64,000 nt of DNA from Halobacillus andaensis (GTDB lineage: Bacteria > Bacillota > Bacilli > Bacillales > Halobacillaceae), in the NCBI RefSeq assembly GCF_014636475.1, contig NZ_BMEL01000004.1:432451-496450 (forward strand). Reading direction: 5' to 3'. A model generated the notes under the pieces. That model made no database searches. It was given only the letters and a program-made list of their open reading frames with translations, and was not told where the DNA came from. A program made the position numbers and the translations under genes. How positions within the stretch are numbered: the stretch's first letter is position 1; each line of letters starts with the position of its first letter. Of this stretch, positions 10,320 through 19,179 are shown one piece after another.

Positions 10320-10939
10320 ATATAGATGAAATTAAATTTGATGAAAAAGGGTTAGTCCCTGCGATTGTCCAGGATGCTCAATCAAGAGCTGTACTAACCC
10401 TGGCTTATATGAATAAAGAGTCTTTACAAATGACACTTGATAAAAGAGAAACGGTCTTCTATAGTCGGTCCCGCCAGGAGCTTTGGCACAAAGGTGCTAC
10501 TTCGGGAAACACTCAAAAAGTAGAGAGCCTTCACTACGATTGTGATCAAGATGCGATTTTAGTACAAGTGACCCCTGCAGGTCCCGCTTGTCATAAAGGC
10601 GATTACAGCTGCTTTGGCGAATCCGTTGTCAACGAGAAAACATCTCCAAAAGCAGAGCCTTATGCAATACTAGACCAGCTTCGTGACGTATTGGCTGAAC
10701 GTAAAGCCACTCTTCCTGAAGGCTCCTACACTTCCCAGCTCTTTCAAGAAGGCGTCGATCGCATCGCTAAAAAAATTGGAGAAGAAGCAGGCGAAGTCAT
10801 TATCGCTGCTAAAAACAATGATCCAGACGAATTATCCATGGAGTCTGCGGACTTATTATTCCATTTACTTCTTCTGCTGACTGACCGAGGCGTGAGTCTG
10901 GAACAAGTTTTAGATGTGTTGGAAAAGCGCCACAACTAA
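10316..10939 (+). CDS. hisI: bifunctional phosphoribosyl-AMP cyclohydrolase/phosphoribosyl-ATP pyrophosphatase HisIE
   Basis: Fusion of two early histidine enzymes. Residues about 1-105 form the PR-AMP cyclohydrolase (motifs [18 protein letters not shown] and [11 protein letters not shown], with Cys ligands near [13 protein letters not shown]). Residues about 118-205 form the all-alpha PR-ATP pyrophosphatase ([18 protein letters not shown] and [13 protein letters not shown]). It is the last gene of the operon, so all enzyme steps are present here except the aminotransferase HisC and histidinol-phosphatase. Confidence 0.95.
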   Translation: MNIDEIKFDEKGLVPAIVQDAQSRAVLTLAYMNKESLQMTLDKRETVFYSRSRQELWHKGATSGNTQKVESLHYDCDQDAILVQVTPAGPACHKGDYSCFGESVVNEKTSPKAEPYAILDQLRDVLAERKATLPEGSYTSQLFQEGVDRIAKKIGEEAGEVIIAAKNNDPDELSMESADLLFHLLLLLTDRGVSLEQVLDVLEKRHN

Positions 10940-10986
10940 GGAACTTAAGAAATTAGTAAAATCTCCTATTTCAAGATCACTTTCTG

Positions 10987-10995
10987 TGTTATACT
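10987..10995 (+). promoter_or_regulatory. extended -10 promoter before the TPR gene
   Basis: TGtTATACT matches an extended -10 element; no good -35 lies 16-18 bp upstream. It is in the 97-bp gap after hisIE and gives the TPR gene its own possible promoter. Confidence 0.45.
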
Positions 10996-11036
10996 GCATA
11001 ATTAGTGAGTACGGATATGGAAGTAGGAGGACAGTC

Positions 11037-12053
11037 ATGACGACATCACCGAATCCAACCATTACAGAAAAGCAGTCTAACATTATACCGTTTTTACCCA
11101 CGGGTAATTTCTATTTTTCATATGGCATTCAAGCCTTTAAAAAAAGAAGGTTTGATTCGGCTGTTAAATGGTTAAAAAAAGCAATTGAATTATCACCTGA
11201 TGAACCGCTCTATCCTTGCCAGCTTTCGGTTGTTTATACGGAAGTTGGCTCTTATCATGCCGCCAACCAAGTTTTAAGTGATGTGGTGGCGAACTTTGGC
11301 GAGGAGTACGTCGATTGTTATTATCTGATGGCTAATAACTATGCACACCTCGGTTTGTTAAGTGATGCTAAAAAATACGCAGAAAAGTATATGGCAAGAG
11401 CAAAAGAGGGGGATTTTGAAGAAGCCGCTTCTCAGTTAATTGAAATGCTTGATTCATTAGAAGAGGACGAAGCTGAAAATGACTATGCATTTGAAGATGA
11501 AGATGAATTGATCCTTTACCAAGAAACGGCTTTTTATCACCTTGAACATGAGGAATGGGAGGAAGCATTACCTGTTTTACATGAAATGATGCAGCTTTTT
11601 CCTGAGTTTACGTTAGCGAAGCATCAATATGCATATGCTCTTTTCAATAGTGGAAATGAAGAGGAAGCGATTGATTTAGAAAGGAAATGGCTTGAAACGG
11701 ATGATAAGGACATTCATTCTCACGTCAATTTAGCGACTTTTTATTTGCAGAATGACCAGCGTGAAGCCGCTTTTCAACATATTGAGCCGCTTCGTAATGT
11801 ATTTCCCATGCATGAACATCAGAAGTTAGCTGTAGCTGAAACTTTAACAAGAGCGGGTTATTACGAAGAAGCCGTCGAACGTTTTCGTGGATTGAAAAAT
11901 AAAATAGTCGTAGGCAGGAGAGGCTATTATAAATGGTTCAGTATCGCTTCTTATCAAACTGGAAAGCCCTCGCGAGCGTTACAGCTGTGGGAGAAGGGCT
12001 GTAAACAATTTCCCCATCTTAGCGAAGAAGGCGGACCGTGGATTCATCAGTAA
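11037..12053 (+). CDS. yvcD: tetratricopeptide repeat protein (YvcD-like)
   Basis: Cytosolic TPR protein of 338 aa. TPR-like helical pairs are visible from about residue 20 (SYGIQAFKKRRFDSAVKWLKK) and again around residues 160-290, separated by an acidic stretch of about 25 residues (SLEEDEAENDYAFEDEDE). ATG 11037 is chosen for the strong GTAGGAGGA site; the frame is open further upstream into hisIE but without a ribosome site. Position between the his operon and trxB is the same as yvcD in Bacillus subtilis. Biochemical role is not known to me. Confidence 0.85.
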   Translation: MTTSPNPTITEKQSNIIPFLPTGNFYFSYGIQAFKKRRFDSAVKWLKKAIELSPDEPLYPCQLSVVYTEVGSYHAANQVLSDVVANFGEEYVDCYYLMANNYAHLGLLSDAKKYAEKYMARAKEGDFEEAASQLIEMLDSLEEDEAENDYAFEDEDELILYQETAFYHLEHEEWEEALPVLHEMMQLFPEFTLAKHQYAYALFNSGNEEEAIDLERKWLETDDKDIHSHVNLATFYLQNDQREAAFQHIEPLRNVFPMHEHQKLAVAETLTRAGYYEEAVERFRGLKNKIVVGRRGYYKWFSIASYQTGKPSRALQLWEKGCKQFPHLSEEGGPWIHQ

Positions 12054-12091
12054 GCACATTAATGGACGATGTTTCGACAATTTATTATGAT
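12053..12091 (+). promoter_or_regulatory. trxB promoter with AGCA (Spx-type) element
   Basis: -35 TGGACG (12063-12068), 17-bp spacer, -10 TATGAT (12086-12091). AGCA at 12053-12056 falls at about -45 to -42 from the predicted start, where Spx-activated promoters such as trxA and trxB of B. subtilis carry this element. The element overlaps the stop codon of the preceding gene. Confidence 0.5.
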
Positions 12092-12115
12092 AAGGAAAGA
12101 ATAAAGGTAGAGTGA

Positions 12116-13084
<969 letters not shown>

Positions 13085-13186
13085 AAAGTAACTGCTTCTT
13101 AACGATTCTGTAACACAAACGAAACATTTCTGGGTTACACTTAAAGTGATTAATTGACCCCCTTTTAATAGATAGATCTCTATTAG

Positions 13187-13218
13187 GCACAGGTGTTTAT
13201 CACCTGTGCACTTTTTTT
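13187..13218 (+). terminator. terminator downstream of trxB
   Basis: Perfect 9-bp stem GCACAGGTG/CACCTGTGC with a TTTAT loop and a T7 run, about 100 bases after trxB. Confidence 0.85.
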
Positions 13219-13244
13219 GTGCCCAGATATCATGGCGCATAACA

Positions 13245-13274
13245 TTGTGGCGAATCACGTATTCATTGTATAAT
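13245..13274 (+). promoter_or_regulatory. candidate promoter for the yvcI-rapZ-yvcK-whiA operon
   Basis: Good -10 TATAAT (13269-13274) with weak -35 TTGTGG (13245-13250), spacer 18 bp, located after the trxB terminator and 43 bases before the first start codon. Confidence 0.5.
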
Positions 13275-13317
13275 AGATAAAGATGTCCTCGAGAGAGATT
13301 AATGAGGTGAGTAGATC

Positions 13318-13785
13318 GTGCAACGTGTTGCGAATTGTATTTTACGAGTAAATAATCAAGTATTAATGCTTAAAAAACCAAGACGAGGATGGTATGTGGT
13401 TCCTGGCGGGAAGATGGAAGCCGGGGAAAACATTAAAGACTCCGTGATCCGTGAGTTTAAAGAAGAAACAGGACTAGATATTGTTGATCCTGAATTAAAG
13501 GGTTCTTTTACATTTATTATGAAAGAGGACAATGAAACCGTCCAAGAATGGATGATGTTTACTTTTCAAACCACTTCTTTTCAAGGTGAGCTCCTTGAGT
13601 TCAGCGAGGAAGGAGAATTAGAGTGGGTGGATGTGAACGAGGTTCTAGATAAGCCGATGGCTGAAGGAGATCGTCACATTTTTAAACATATCTTAAATAG
13701 TGAAGATCAAATATACGGAACTTTTGTATATACCACCGATTTTAAATTAATTGATCAAGATATGGATCCTTCTCGACCTAAGTAA
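13318..13785 (+). CDS. yvcI: NUDIX hydrolase (YvcI-like)
   Basis: 155-aa NUDIX pyrophosphohydrolase. The Nudix box runs from GGKMEAGE through REFKEETG at about residues 33-55, with the catalytic REFKEE glutamates intact. The start is GTG preceded by GAGGTGAG. It is the first gene of the conserved yvcI-rapZ-yvcK-whiA cluster; substrate unknown. Confidence 0.9.
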   Translation: MQRVANCILRVNNQVLMLKKPRRGWYVVPGGKMEAGENIKDSVIREFKEETGLDIVDPELKGSFTFIMKEDNETVQEWMMFTFQTTSFQGELLEFSEEGELEWVDVNEVLDKPMAEGDRHIFKHILNSEDQIYGTFVYTTDFKLIDQDMDPSRPK

Positions 13786-13801
13786 CCAGGGGGCGAAAAA
13801 T

Positions 13802-14686
13802 ATGTTGGAAAAAGAGCAAAGCACTCAGTTAGTGATTATTACAGGTATGTCAGGTGCGGGAAAGACAGTAGCCATTCAAAGCTTTGAGGATTTAGGGTAC
13901 TTTTGTGTAGATAATTTACCACCGGCTTTGCTGCCGAAATTTCTAGAGTTGATGAAAGATTCGACGAATGACATTCGTAATGTAGCTCTAGTAATGGATT
14001 TACGTGGCAGGGAATTTTTTGATGCTTTATTTGAATCACTTGATCAAGTCAGTAAAGAAGACTGGCTGGAAGCTCATGTTTTGTTTTTAGATGCTGAAGA
14101 TCAAGCCCTAGTATCTCGTTATAAAGAAACGAGAAGGTCCCACCCTCTAGCGCAGGAAGGACTGCCGCTTGAAGGTATTCGCCAAGAGCGTAAATTATTA
14201 GATGAGCTTCGAGGGCGTGCTCAGACCATTATCCATACGACCAGCTTAAAACCTAGGGAATTAAGAGATCGAATTTTAGATCAATATAAAGCAAAAGAAC
14301 AACAAGTATTCTCCGTACAAATGGTCTCATTTGGTTTTAAATATGGTGTTCCGATCGATGCTGATTTAGTGTTTGATGTCCGCTTTCTTCCTAACCCACA
14401 CTATGTTGAACAAATGCGGCCATTGACAGGTTTGAATTCTGAAGTTTCTTCTTATGTACTGAAATGGTCTGATACGCAAAAGTTTCTGGAAAAGCTAACG
14501 GATCTATTACAATTCATGCTTCCTCAATACCGGAGAGAAGGTAAAAGTCAATTGGTTATTGCTATTGGGTGCACGGGCGGTCAACACCGCTCTGTTACGT
14601 TAGCTGAACATCTTTCTAATTATTTCTCAAAAGATTTCACAACTCATGTAACCCATCGAGATATAGATAAAAGAAAGGGTCTGTAA
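13802..14686 (+). CDS. rapZ: RNase adapter / nucleotide-binding protein RapZ (YvcJ)
   Basis: P-loop protein of the RapZ/YvcJ family, 294 aa. Walker A GMSGAGKT lies at residues 15-22, and the C-terminal family motif [15 protein letters not shown] is clear. In Gammaproteobacteria RapZ senses GlcN6P and steers RNase E; in Bacilli YvcJ is a nucleotide-binding protein linked to competence, with no RNase E present, so the exact role here is open. ATG 13802 has AGGGGGCGA before it; an upstream in-frame ATG at 13751 lies inside yvcI. Confidence 0.94.
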   Translation: MLEKEQSTQLVIITGMSGAGKTVAIQSFEDLGYFCVDNLPPALLPKFLELMKDSTNDIRNVALVMDLRGREFFDALFESLDQVSKEDWLEAHVLFLDAEDQALVSRYKETRRSHPLAQEGLPLEGIRQERKLLDELRGRAQTIIHTTSLKPRELRDRILDQYKAKEQQVFSVQMVSFGFKYGVPIDADLVFDVRFLPNPHYVEQMRPLTGLNSEVSSYVLKWSDTQKFLEKLTDLLQFMLPQYRREGKSQLVIAIGCTGGQHRSVTLAEHLSNYFSKDFTTHVTHRDIDKRKGL

Positions 14687-14689
14687 TTC

Positions 14690-15643
14690 ATGAATCGTTC
14701 AACGAAGCCACGAGTGGTCGTGATTGGCGGGGGAACGGGGATGCCGGTATTGTTACGAGGACTTAAATATTTTCCTATTGACCTTTCAGCCATTGTTACT
14801 GTTGCTGACGATGGTGGAAGCTCTGGAAGACTTCGTAATGAACTTGCTATACCTGCACCAGGGGATATTCGAAACGTTCTTGCTGCTTTATCAGATGCAG
14901 AGCCTATGCTTCTGGATTTGTTTCAACATCGCTTTGCAAATGGAAATGGCCTATCTGGGCATTCTATGGGTAACCTGCTGCTGGCAGCTATGACTTCCAT
15001 GACAGGGGATTTTTATAATGGAATAAAAGAAATATCTAAAGTTCTAAATGTCCGTGGTAATATTTATCCTACAGCCAATCATTCGATGAATCTGCACGCT
15101 GAAATGGAAGATGGCACGATCGTTTCAGGGGAATCAAACATTCCTAAGCAAAATAAAAAAATTAAACGGGTATTTGTCAGCCCATTGCCAATCCAGCCTT
15201 TGCCTGAAGCCACTATGGCGATTAAAGAAGCTGATTTAGTTGTTATTGCACCGGGAAGCTTATACACAAGTATTATGCCGAATATTATAGTTCCTGAAAT
15301 TAGAGAAGCATTACAGAAAACAAAAGCAAAGGTGACGTATGTTTGTAATGTGATGACACAACAAGGAGAAACATCGGGGTATTCAGCTGGTGATCATGTG
15401 CAGGCGCTGCACGATCATGTGGGTAAAGGAACGATTAACTCCATTATTGTTCATAATCAACCGATTGCTCCTGCTGTAAAGAAAATTTACGCTGAAGAAA
15501 ATGCAGAACCCGTCATCTATGATATCGATCGTGTGAAGAAGATGGGAATTGAGATTATAGAAGAAGACATTTTAGATCGTAATAAGTCTACGATTCGTCA
15601 TGATACGAATAAGTTGGCTCATTTACTGTATTCTATGATTTAA
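14690..15643 (+). CDS. yvcK: gluconeogenesis factor YvcK/MgfK
   Basis: 317-aa protein of the CofD/YvcK fold, which binds UDP-sugars in Bacillus and is needed for normal cell shape and growth on gluconeogenic carbon sources. The nucleotide-binding start VVVIGGGTGMPVLLRGL and the motif TVADDGGSSGRLR are typical, as is GHSMGNLLLAA. It follows rapZ after 3 bases, so it is in the same operon. Confidence 0.94.
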   Translation: MNRSTKPRVVVIGGGTGMPVLLRGLKYFPIDLSAIVTVADDGGSSGRLRNELAIPAPGDIRNVLAALSDAEPMLLDLFQHRFANGNGLSGHSMGNLLLAAMTSMTGDFYNGIKEISKVLNVRGNIYPTANHSMNLHAEMEDGTIVSGESNIPKQNKKIKRVFVSPLPIQPLPEATMAIKEADLVVIAPGSLYTSIMPNIIVPEIREALQKTKAKVTYVCNVMTQQGETSGYSAGDHVQALHDHVGKGTINSIIVHNQPIAPAVKKIYAEENAEPVIYDIDRVKKMGIEIIEEDILDRNKSTIRHDTNKLAHLLYSMI

Positions 15644-15665
15644 AAAAGGTTGGGGGTGAACAGTG

Positions 15666-16622
15666 ATGTCATTTGCTTCAGAGATAAAAAAAGAGTTAAC
15701 AAATGTAGAGGCGGATGAATGCTGTAATGAATCCGAACTTGCCGCGCTAGTGCGCATGAACGGAACTTTCTCACTATCTAATCAAAGCTATCTATTGGAT
15801 GTCCAAACGGAAAATGCTGCAATAGCCAGAAGAATTTATACGTTAATTAAAAAGCTTTATCCGTATCCTGTGGAATTGCTTGTTCGAAAAAAAATGAGGC
15901 TTAAGAAGAATAATGTGTACATTGTTAGGATGAAAGATAATGCTGAGAAAGTTTTAAATGATCTAGAAATTTTAAAAGGTCCCCTTTCTATAAATCCTAA
16001 TATTCCGAAGAAGTATTTAAAAACTACCTGTTGTAAAAGAGCTTACTTAAGAGGAGCTTTTCTTGCGGGTGGATCGGTTAATAATCCGGAAACTTCCTCT
16101 TATCATTTAGAGATCTATTCCTCAGATCAAGAGCATAATGAAGCGTTGTGCGAGCTGATGAACAGTTTCGGGCTCCATGCGCGTACACTTGAACGGAAAA
16201 AAGGGTTTATCACTTATTTGAAAGAAGCTGAAAAAATCACAGAGCTTATTAGTAATATAGGAGCCCATCAAGCCCTGTTTAAATTCGAAGATGTACGAAT
16301 CGTTAGAGATATGAGAAATTCAGTGAACCGGCTGGTAAATTGCGAAACTGCAAATTTAAATAAAACAATTGGCGCTGCTTTTAGGCAAGTAGAAAATATA
16401 AAATTCATTAAAAGCACGGTCGGTTTAGAGGCGTTACCTGATAAATTACAGGAAATTGCCCGTTTACGTTATGACCATCAAGAAGTATCACTCAAAGAAT
16501 TAGGTGAACTTGTCTCTGGATCCCCCATCAGCAAATCGGGAATTAACCATCGTTTAAGAAAAATTGATGAATTTGCTGATAAAGTTCGACGGGGAGAGAT
16601 ACAAGAAAGTAGTCAAAAGTAA
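15666..16622 (+). CDS. whiA: DNA-binding protein WhiA
   Basis: Two-domain protein: an N-terminal domain related to LAGLIDADG homing endonucleases but without nuclease residues, and a C-terminal helix-turn-helix domain (about residues 225-310, ending [11 protein letters not shown]). In Bacillus it influences cell division and chromosome segregation. ATG 15666 is preferred to the adjacent GTG 15663; TTGGGGGTGA precedes it. Length of 318 aa is normal and it stands in its conserved place before crh. Confidence 0.93.
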   Translation: MSFASEIKKELTNVEADECCNESELAALVRMNGTFSLSNQSYLLDVQTENAAIARRIYTLIKKLYPYPVELLVRKKMRLKKNNVYIVRMKDNAEKVLNDLEILKGPLSINPNIPKKYLKTTCCKRAYLRGAFLAGGSVNNPETSSYHLEIYSSDQEHNEALCELMNSFGLHARTLERKKGFITYLKEAEKITELISNIGAHQALFKFEDVRIVRDMRNSVNRLVNCETANLNKTIGAAFRQVENIKFIKSTVGLEALPDKLQEIARLRYDHQEVSLKELGELVSGSPISKSGINHRLRKIDEFADKVRRGEIQESSQK

Positions 16623-16650
16623 TGTCAAAAGCATTGATTCGTGCTATAAT
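16622..16650 (+). promoter_or_regulatory. crh promoter with extended -10
   Basis: -35 ATGTCA (16622-16627), 17-bp spacer and a perfect TATAAT preceded by TGc (16642-16650). It begins at the whiA stop and gives crh a promoter of its own; the predicted start near 16657 lies immediately before the hairpin at 16660. Confidence 0.65.
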
Positions 16651-16659
16651 GATTTCAAT

Positions 16660-16694
16660 AAAGAACGCACTCTAAAGAGTAGCGTTCTTTATTT
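16660..16694 (+). terminator. hairpin between whiA and crh (whiA terminator or 5' hairpin of the crh mRNA)
   Basis: Stem AAAGAACGC-ACTC/GAGT-GCGTTCTTT with one bulge, TAAA loop and tail TTTATTTC. It can terminate whiA read-through. For the promoter at 16622-16650 the same hairpin would lie within a few bases of the transcript 5' end, where it may act as a stabilising cap or attenuator. Confidence 0.65.
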
Positions 16695-16751
16695 CAAATT
16701 TATGAATGCGCTTTCTACACTTACTTGCATGTTAGGAAGGAGAAATGATAA

Positions 16752-17006
16752 ATGAAGGAAAAAAATATTACAATTGATTTAACCACAGGACTTCAAGCAA
16801 GGCCAGCAGCTCAATTTGTTCAACTCGCAAACCGCTACACTTCAGACGTATTTATTGAAAAAGACAATAAAAGAATTAACGCGAAAAGCATTATGGGGTT
16901 AATGAGTCTAGCTGTAGGGCAAGGCGAAGAGATAAAGTTAATTGTGGATGGTTCAGATGAGGAAGTAGTCCTCAAAGAGTTAACAGAATTCGTTAAGCAG
17001 TCGTAA
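16752..17006 (+). CDS. crh: catabolite repression HPr-like protein Crh
   Basis: HPr paralogue of 84 aa. Position 15, the PTS-phosphorylated His in HPr, is Gln (TGLQARPAAQF), so it cannot take part in sugar transport. Ser46, the HPrK/P kinase site, is retained (NAKSIMGLMSL). Together these define Crh, which works with CcpA in carbon catabolite repression. Compare HPr at 29506-29772, which has His15 and Ser46. ATG follows AAGGAGAAATGATAA. Confidence 0.96.
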   Translation: MKEKNITIDLTTGLQARPAAQFVQLANRYTSDVFIEKDNKRINAKSIMGLMSLAVGQGEEIKLIVDGSDEEVVLKELTEFVKQS

Positions 17007-17079
17007 GGTTATTTATGTGAAAAAATGAACAGATTAAATAAGGGAACGTTCTCATATACTTAGAAGAACTTCTTCTCAA

Positions 17080-17112
17080 AAAAACCCCACTGCTTTTAGG
17101 CAGCGGGGTTTA
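17080..17112 (-). terminator. terminator of clpP, also facing crh
   Basis: Stem ACCCCaCTGC/GCAGcGGGGT with a short loop. On the reverse strand it is followed by a T7 run, so it mainly serves clpP; on the forward strand it lies 75 bases after crh. Confidence 0.8.
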
Positions 17113-17121
17113 AAATTCTCA

Positions 17122-17712
17122 TTATTTTTCGTTTGTTTTTTCCATTACTTTATCAATTAAACCATACTCTACAGCTTCATGGGCAGACATGAAATTGTCA
17201 CGATCTGTGTCACGTTCAATAACTTCAATTGGCTGACCCGTTCTTTCAGATAGAATTTGGTTCAGTTTTTCACGCATTTTAATAATACGTTTAGCATGAA
17301 TTTCAATATCAGATGCTTGACCTTGAGTACCGCCTAGAGGCTGGTGAATCATGACTTCACTGTTTGGCAGTGCGTAACGTTTTCCTTTTGTACCTGCGTT
17401 TAATAAGAAAGCTCCCATGGAAGCGGCCATTCCTGTGCAGATCGTGGACACATCTGGCTTAATGAATTGCATTGTATCATAAATCGCCATTCCAGATGTT
17501 ATGGAACCACCTGGTGAGTTAATGTAAAGAGAGATATCTTTGTCTGGATCATCAGCGGCTAAGAAAAGTAGTTGCGCGACAACAGAGTTTGAGATATTGT
17601 CGTCAATTGGACTACCTAACATAATAATACGGTCTTTGAGTAGGCGTGAATAGATATCGTAAGCACGCTCTCCTCTGTTCGTTTGTTCAATAACTGTAGG
17701 GACTAAATTCAT
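17122..17712 (-). CDS. clpP: ATP-dependent Clp protease proteolytic subunit ClpP
   Basis: Serine protease that forms the 14-mer barrel working with ClpC, ClpX and ClpE. Catalytic Ser98 lies in TGMAASMG, His123 in MIHQPLGG, and the Asp near residue 170 in RDTDRDNF. Length of 196 aa is normal. AAGGAGG-type ribosome site precedes the ATG. It is a single gene with a CtsR-type operator over its promoter. Confidence 0.97.
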   Translation of the reverse strand: MNLVPTVIEQTNRGERAYDIYSRLLKDRIIMLGSPIDDNISNSVVAQLLFLAADDPDKDISLYINSPGGSITSGMAIYDTMQFIKPDVSTICTGMAASMGAFLLNAGTKGKRYALPNSEVMIHQPLGGTQGQASDIEIHAKRIIKMREKLNQILSERTGQPIEVIERDTDRDNFMSAHEAVEYGLIDKVMEKTNEK

Positions 17713-17758
17713 TCTAATTCCTCCTTATTATCATACATTTATGATGGAATGTAATTTT

Positions 17759-17788
17759 ATAATACAGTTAAGGTCAGAAAAGGTCAAA
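17759..17788 (-). promoter_or_regulatory. clpP promoter with CtsR operator
   Basis: Reverse strand -35 TTGACC (17787-17782), 17-bp spacer, -10 TATTAT (17764-17759). On the forward strand, GGTCAGA-AAA-GGTCAAA (17772-17788) matches the CtsR heptad repeat GGTCAAA-NAN-GGTCAAA with one mismatch and overlaps the -35. Repression by CtsR with heat induction is the expected control. Confidence 0.8.
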
Positions 17789-17888
17789 CAAAACCCTTTG
17801 ACATATTTCTTATACCATCTTTCCCTAATTTACCATGGATAAACGTATGAATCTTAGTATGAATAAAAAGAAGTTTAGGCTGTGCGTC

Positions 17889-17917
17889 TTGCTTTTCTCC
17901 CCATTCGTAAGTATAAT
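17889..17917 (+). promoter_or_regulatory. tRNA-Arg promoter
   Basis: TTGCTT (17889-17894), 17-bp spacer, TATAAT (17912-17917), 21 bases before the mature tRNA. Confidence 0.7.
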
Positions 17918-17934
17918 AGATTTTGCACTTTTTG

Positions 17935-18014
<80 letters not shown>

Positions 18015-18027
18015 CTTAATATAAATG

Positions 18028-18335
18028 AAATTAGACGCTGGGACAAAACTGAATAAAGGCATAATATAATCCGAACGATTTTATTGAAATCAGTTCGGAT
18101 TTTTTATGTGCCAAGAAAGGAGTTTACCATCTCTCCGTCAAACCACTTCGATTTCAGTGGGCACGCCTCAGCTTCCTCTTGCGCACCAGGTACCAGGTAC
18201 CCTTATGCTCCCTCGCTGCAATAGTGTTGCTCCACGGTATTTTGACTGCGCTATTGATCTGAGCTTAAACGATTCAGTTTTTATCGTTCGTTTTTTGACA
18301 TCAAGGCTTTACTTATGTCCCAGTCTGTTTTTTAT
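18028..18335 (+). repeat. non-coding element with CTGGGACA...TGTCCCAG ends (suspected dispersed repeat)
   Basis: Inverted ends CTGGGACA (18038-18045) and TGTCCCAG (18316-18323), each beside AGAC/GTCT; the right end is followed by a T6 run. Inside are a terminator-like hairpin with arms AATCCGAAC/GTTCGGATT (18068-18106), a GC-richer stretch containing GCCTCAGCTTCCTC, and a GGTACC-rich run (18185-18202). No convincing gene. The arms could be the two halves of a tRNA-Arg terminator split by an insertion. The remaining bases 18336-18503 are AT-rich with a possible -10 TATAAT at 18411-18416. Confidence 0.4.
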
Positions 18336-18503
18336 TATACTTGTATAATAATATAGGTTTTTCAATCTACGTGATGTACAATTCTTATACACATATATTT
18401 GTTTGTTCAATATAATAGTACGGGTTTATTATTTTACCATTCTATGTTACTCTAGAGGGTGTAATAGGAACTGCTGATCGCTTTTAATTAAAAAGGAGTT
18501 TTT

Positions 18504-18731
18504 ATGACAAACATTCTTCGATTTAAAATTATGTCGACTGAAAGAGTTTCTGATGATCGTAGAGTACATGTCTTTGATATGATGAATCAACGTAATTTAT
18601 CTTTCAATTTCGATTCCATGAAACGATCACCTGAAAGACTTGACAGCGAAGAAGAACTATCTCAATTCTTGAATACAAAAAAGTATAAAATTGAACATGG
18701 CTTTTATGATAAAAAAGGACACGTCTCTTAA
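18504..18731 (+). CDS. small protein of unknown function, 75 aa
   Basis: Unrecognised small soluble protein, basic N-terminal half and acidic middle (DSEEELSQFL). AAAAAGGAG stands 7-8 bases before the ATG, codon use matches neighbours, and a terminator overlaps its stop, so it is likely real. It has no close operon partner. Confidence 0.65.
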   Translation: MTNILRFKIMSTERVSDDRRVHVFDMMNQRNLSFNFDSMKRSPERLDSEEELSQFLNTKKYKIEHGFYDKKGHVS

Positions 18732-18747
18732 CGTGTCCTTATTTTTG
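18715..18747 (+). terminator. terminator of the 75-aa small gene
   Basis: Perfect 10-bp stem AAGGACACGT/ACGTGTCCTT with the stop codon in the loop, followed by ATTTTTG. Confidence 0.85.
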
Positions 18748-18792
18748 TATACATGCTACACTAGAAGCAAATGGTATATATGAGGGGTTTGT

Positions 18793-19026
18793 ATGAATAG
18801 AATAATTTTTTATGGCAAACAAAACTGCTGTTTGTGTGATGAAGTGAGAAGTCTAATCGAAATTTTAAAAAGTAATTATGAAATTGATGTTAAAGAAGTC
18901 GATATAGAGGGTAATAGAAAACTGGAGCAAAAATATTTGGTGGAAATCCCTGTGCTGGATATAAATGGTGAAGAACTTGAGTACCGTCAAATAGACCTCT
19001 CTACAATAAGAGAGCGTTTACATTGA
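18793..19026 (+). CDS. glutaredoxin-like / thioredoxin-fold small protein
   Basis: 77-aa protein starting with a beta strand and the redox-type motif CCLCDE (CxxC, residues about 12-15), followed by a helix and the cis-proline-type segment VEIPVLDING. This is the layout of the glutaredoxin-like family of Bacilli. GAGGGG precedes the ATG. It sits just before cggR, but the cggR promoter lies between them. Confidence 0.8.
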   Translation: MNRIIFYGKQNCCLCDEVRSLIEILKSNYEIDVKEVDIEGNRKLEQKYLVEIPVLDINGEELEYRQIDLSTIRERLH

Positions 19027-19045
19027 TCTTGCGCCATTTTATAAC

Positions 19046-19074
19046 TTGCGCAGGCAATTTCACACTGTTAATAT
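19046..19074 (+). promoter_or_regulatory. promoter of the cggR-gapA glycolytic operon
   Basis: TTGCGC (19046-19051), 17-bp spacer, TAATAT (19069-19074). It is followed closely by the CggR operator. Confidence 0.55.
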
Positions 19075-19106
19075 AATAGGTGAATAGAATATTTTTTTGC
19101 TCCTAG

Positions 19107-19142
19107 TGGGACAGAATATGACTGCCTGGGACGCATTTACCC
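19107..19142 (+). promoter_or_regulatory. CggR operator
   Basis: Two direct copies of tGGGAC-N6-(TGAC/ACCC) spaced exactly 20 bp (GGGAC at 19108 and 19128). This matches the known B. subtilis layout CGGGAC-N6-TGTC-N4 repeated twice. It lies between promoter and cggR, fitting repression by CggR and release by fructose-1,6-bisphosphate. Confidence 0.85.
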
Positions 19143-19179
19143 CGGTCTATGTATTTCGCATTTTAAAGGAGCTATTACG

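Noticed and set aside
13161..13186. Inverted repeat TAATAGATAGATCTCTATTA before the trxB terminator
   Set aside because: Arms are imperfect and A/T-only apart from AGATCT; easily expected by chance next to the real terminator.
17795..17820. Forward promoter starting at TTTGACAT beside clpP
   Set aside because: A good TTGACA but no -10 at 16-18 bp and no forward gene before the tRNA, which has a better promoter of its own.
18106..18348. 80-aa open frame after tRNA-Arg
   Set aside because: It lies in the GC-rich repeat-like element, has no coding-type codon bias, and its sequence is low in typical protein character; only an AAGGAG happens to follow its start.
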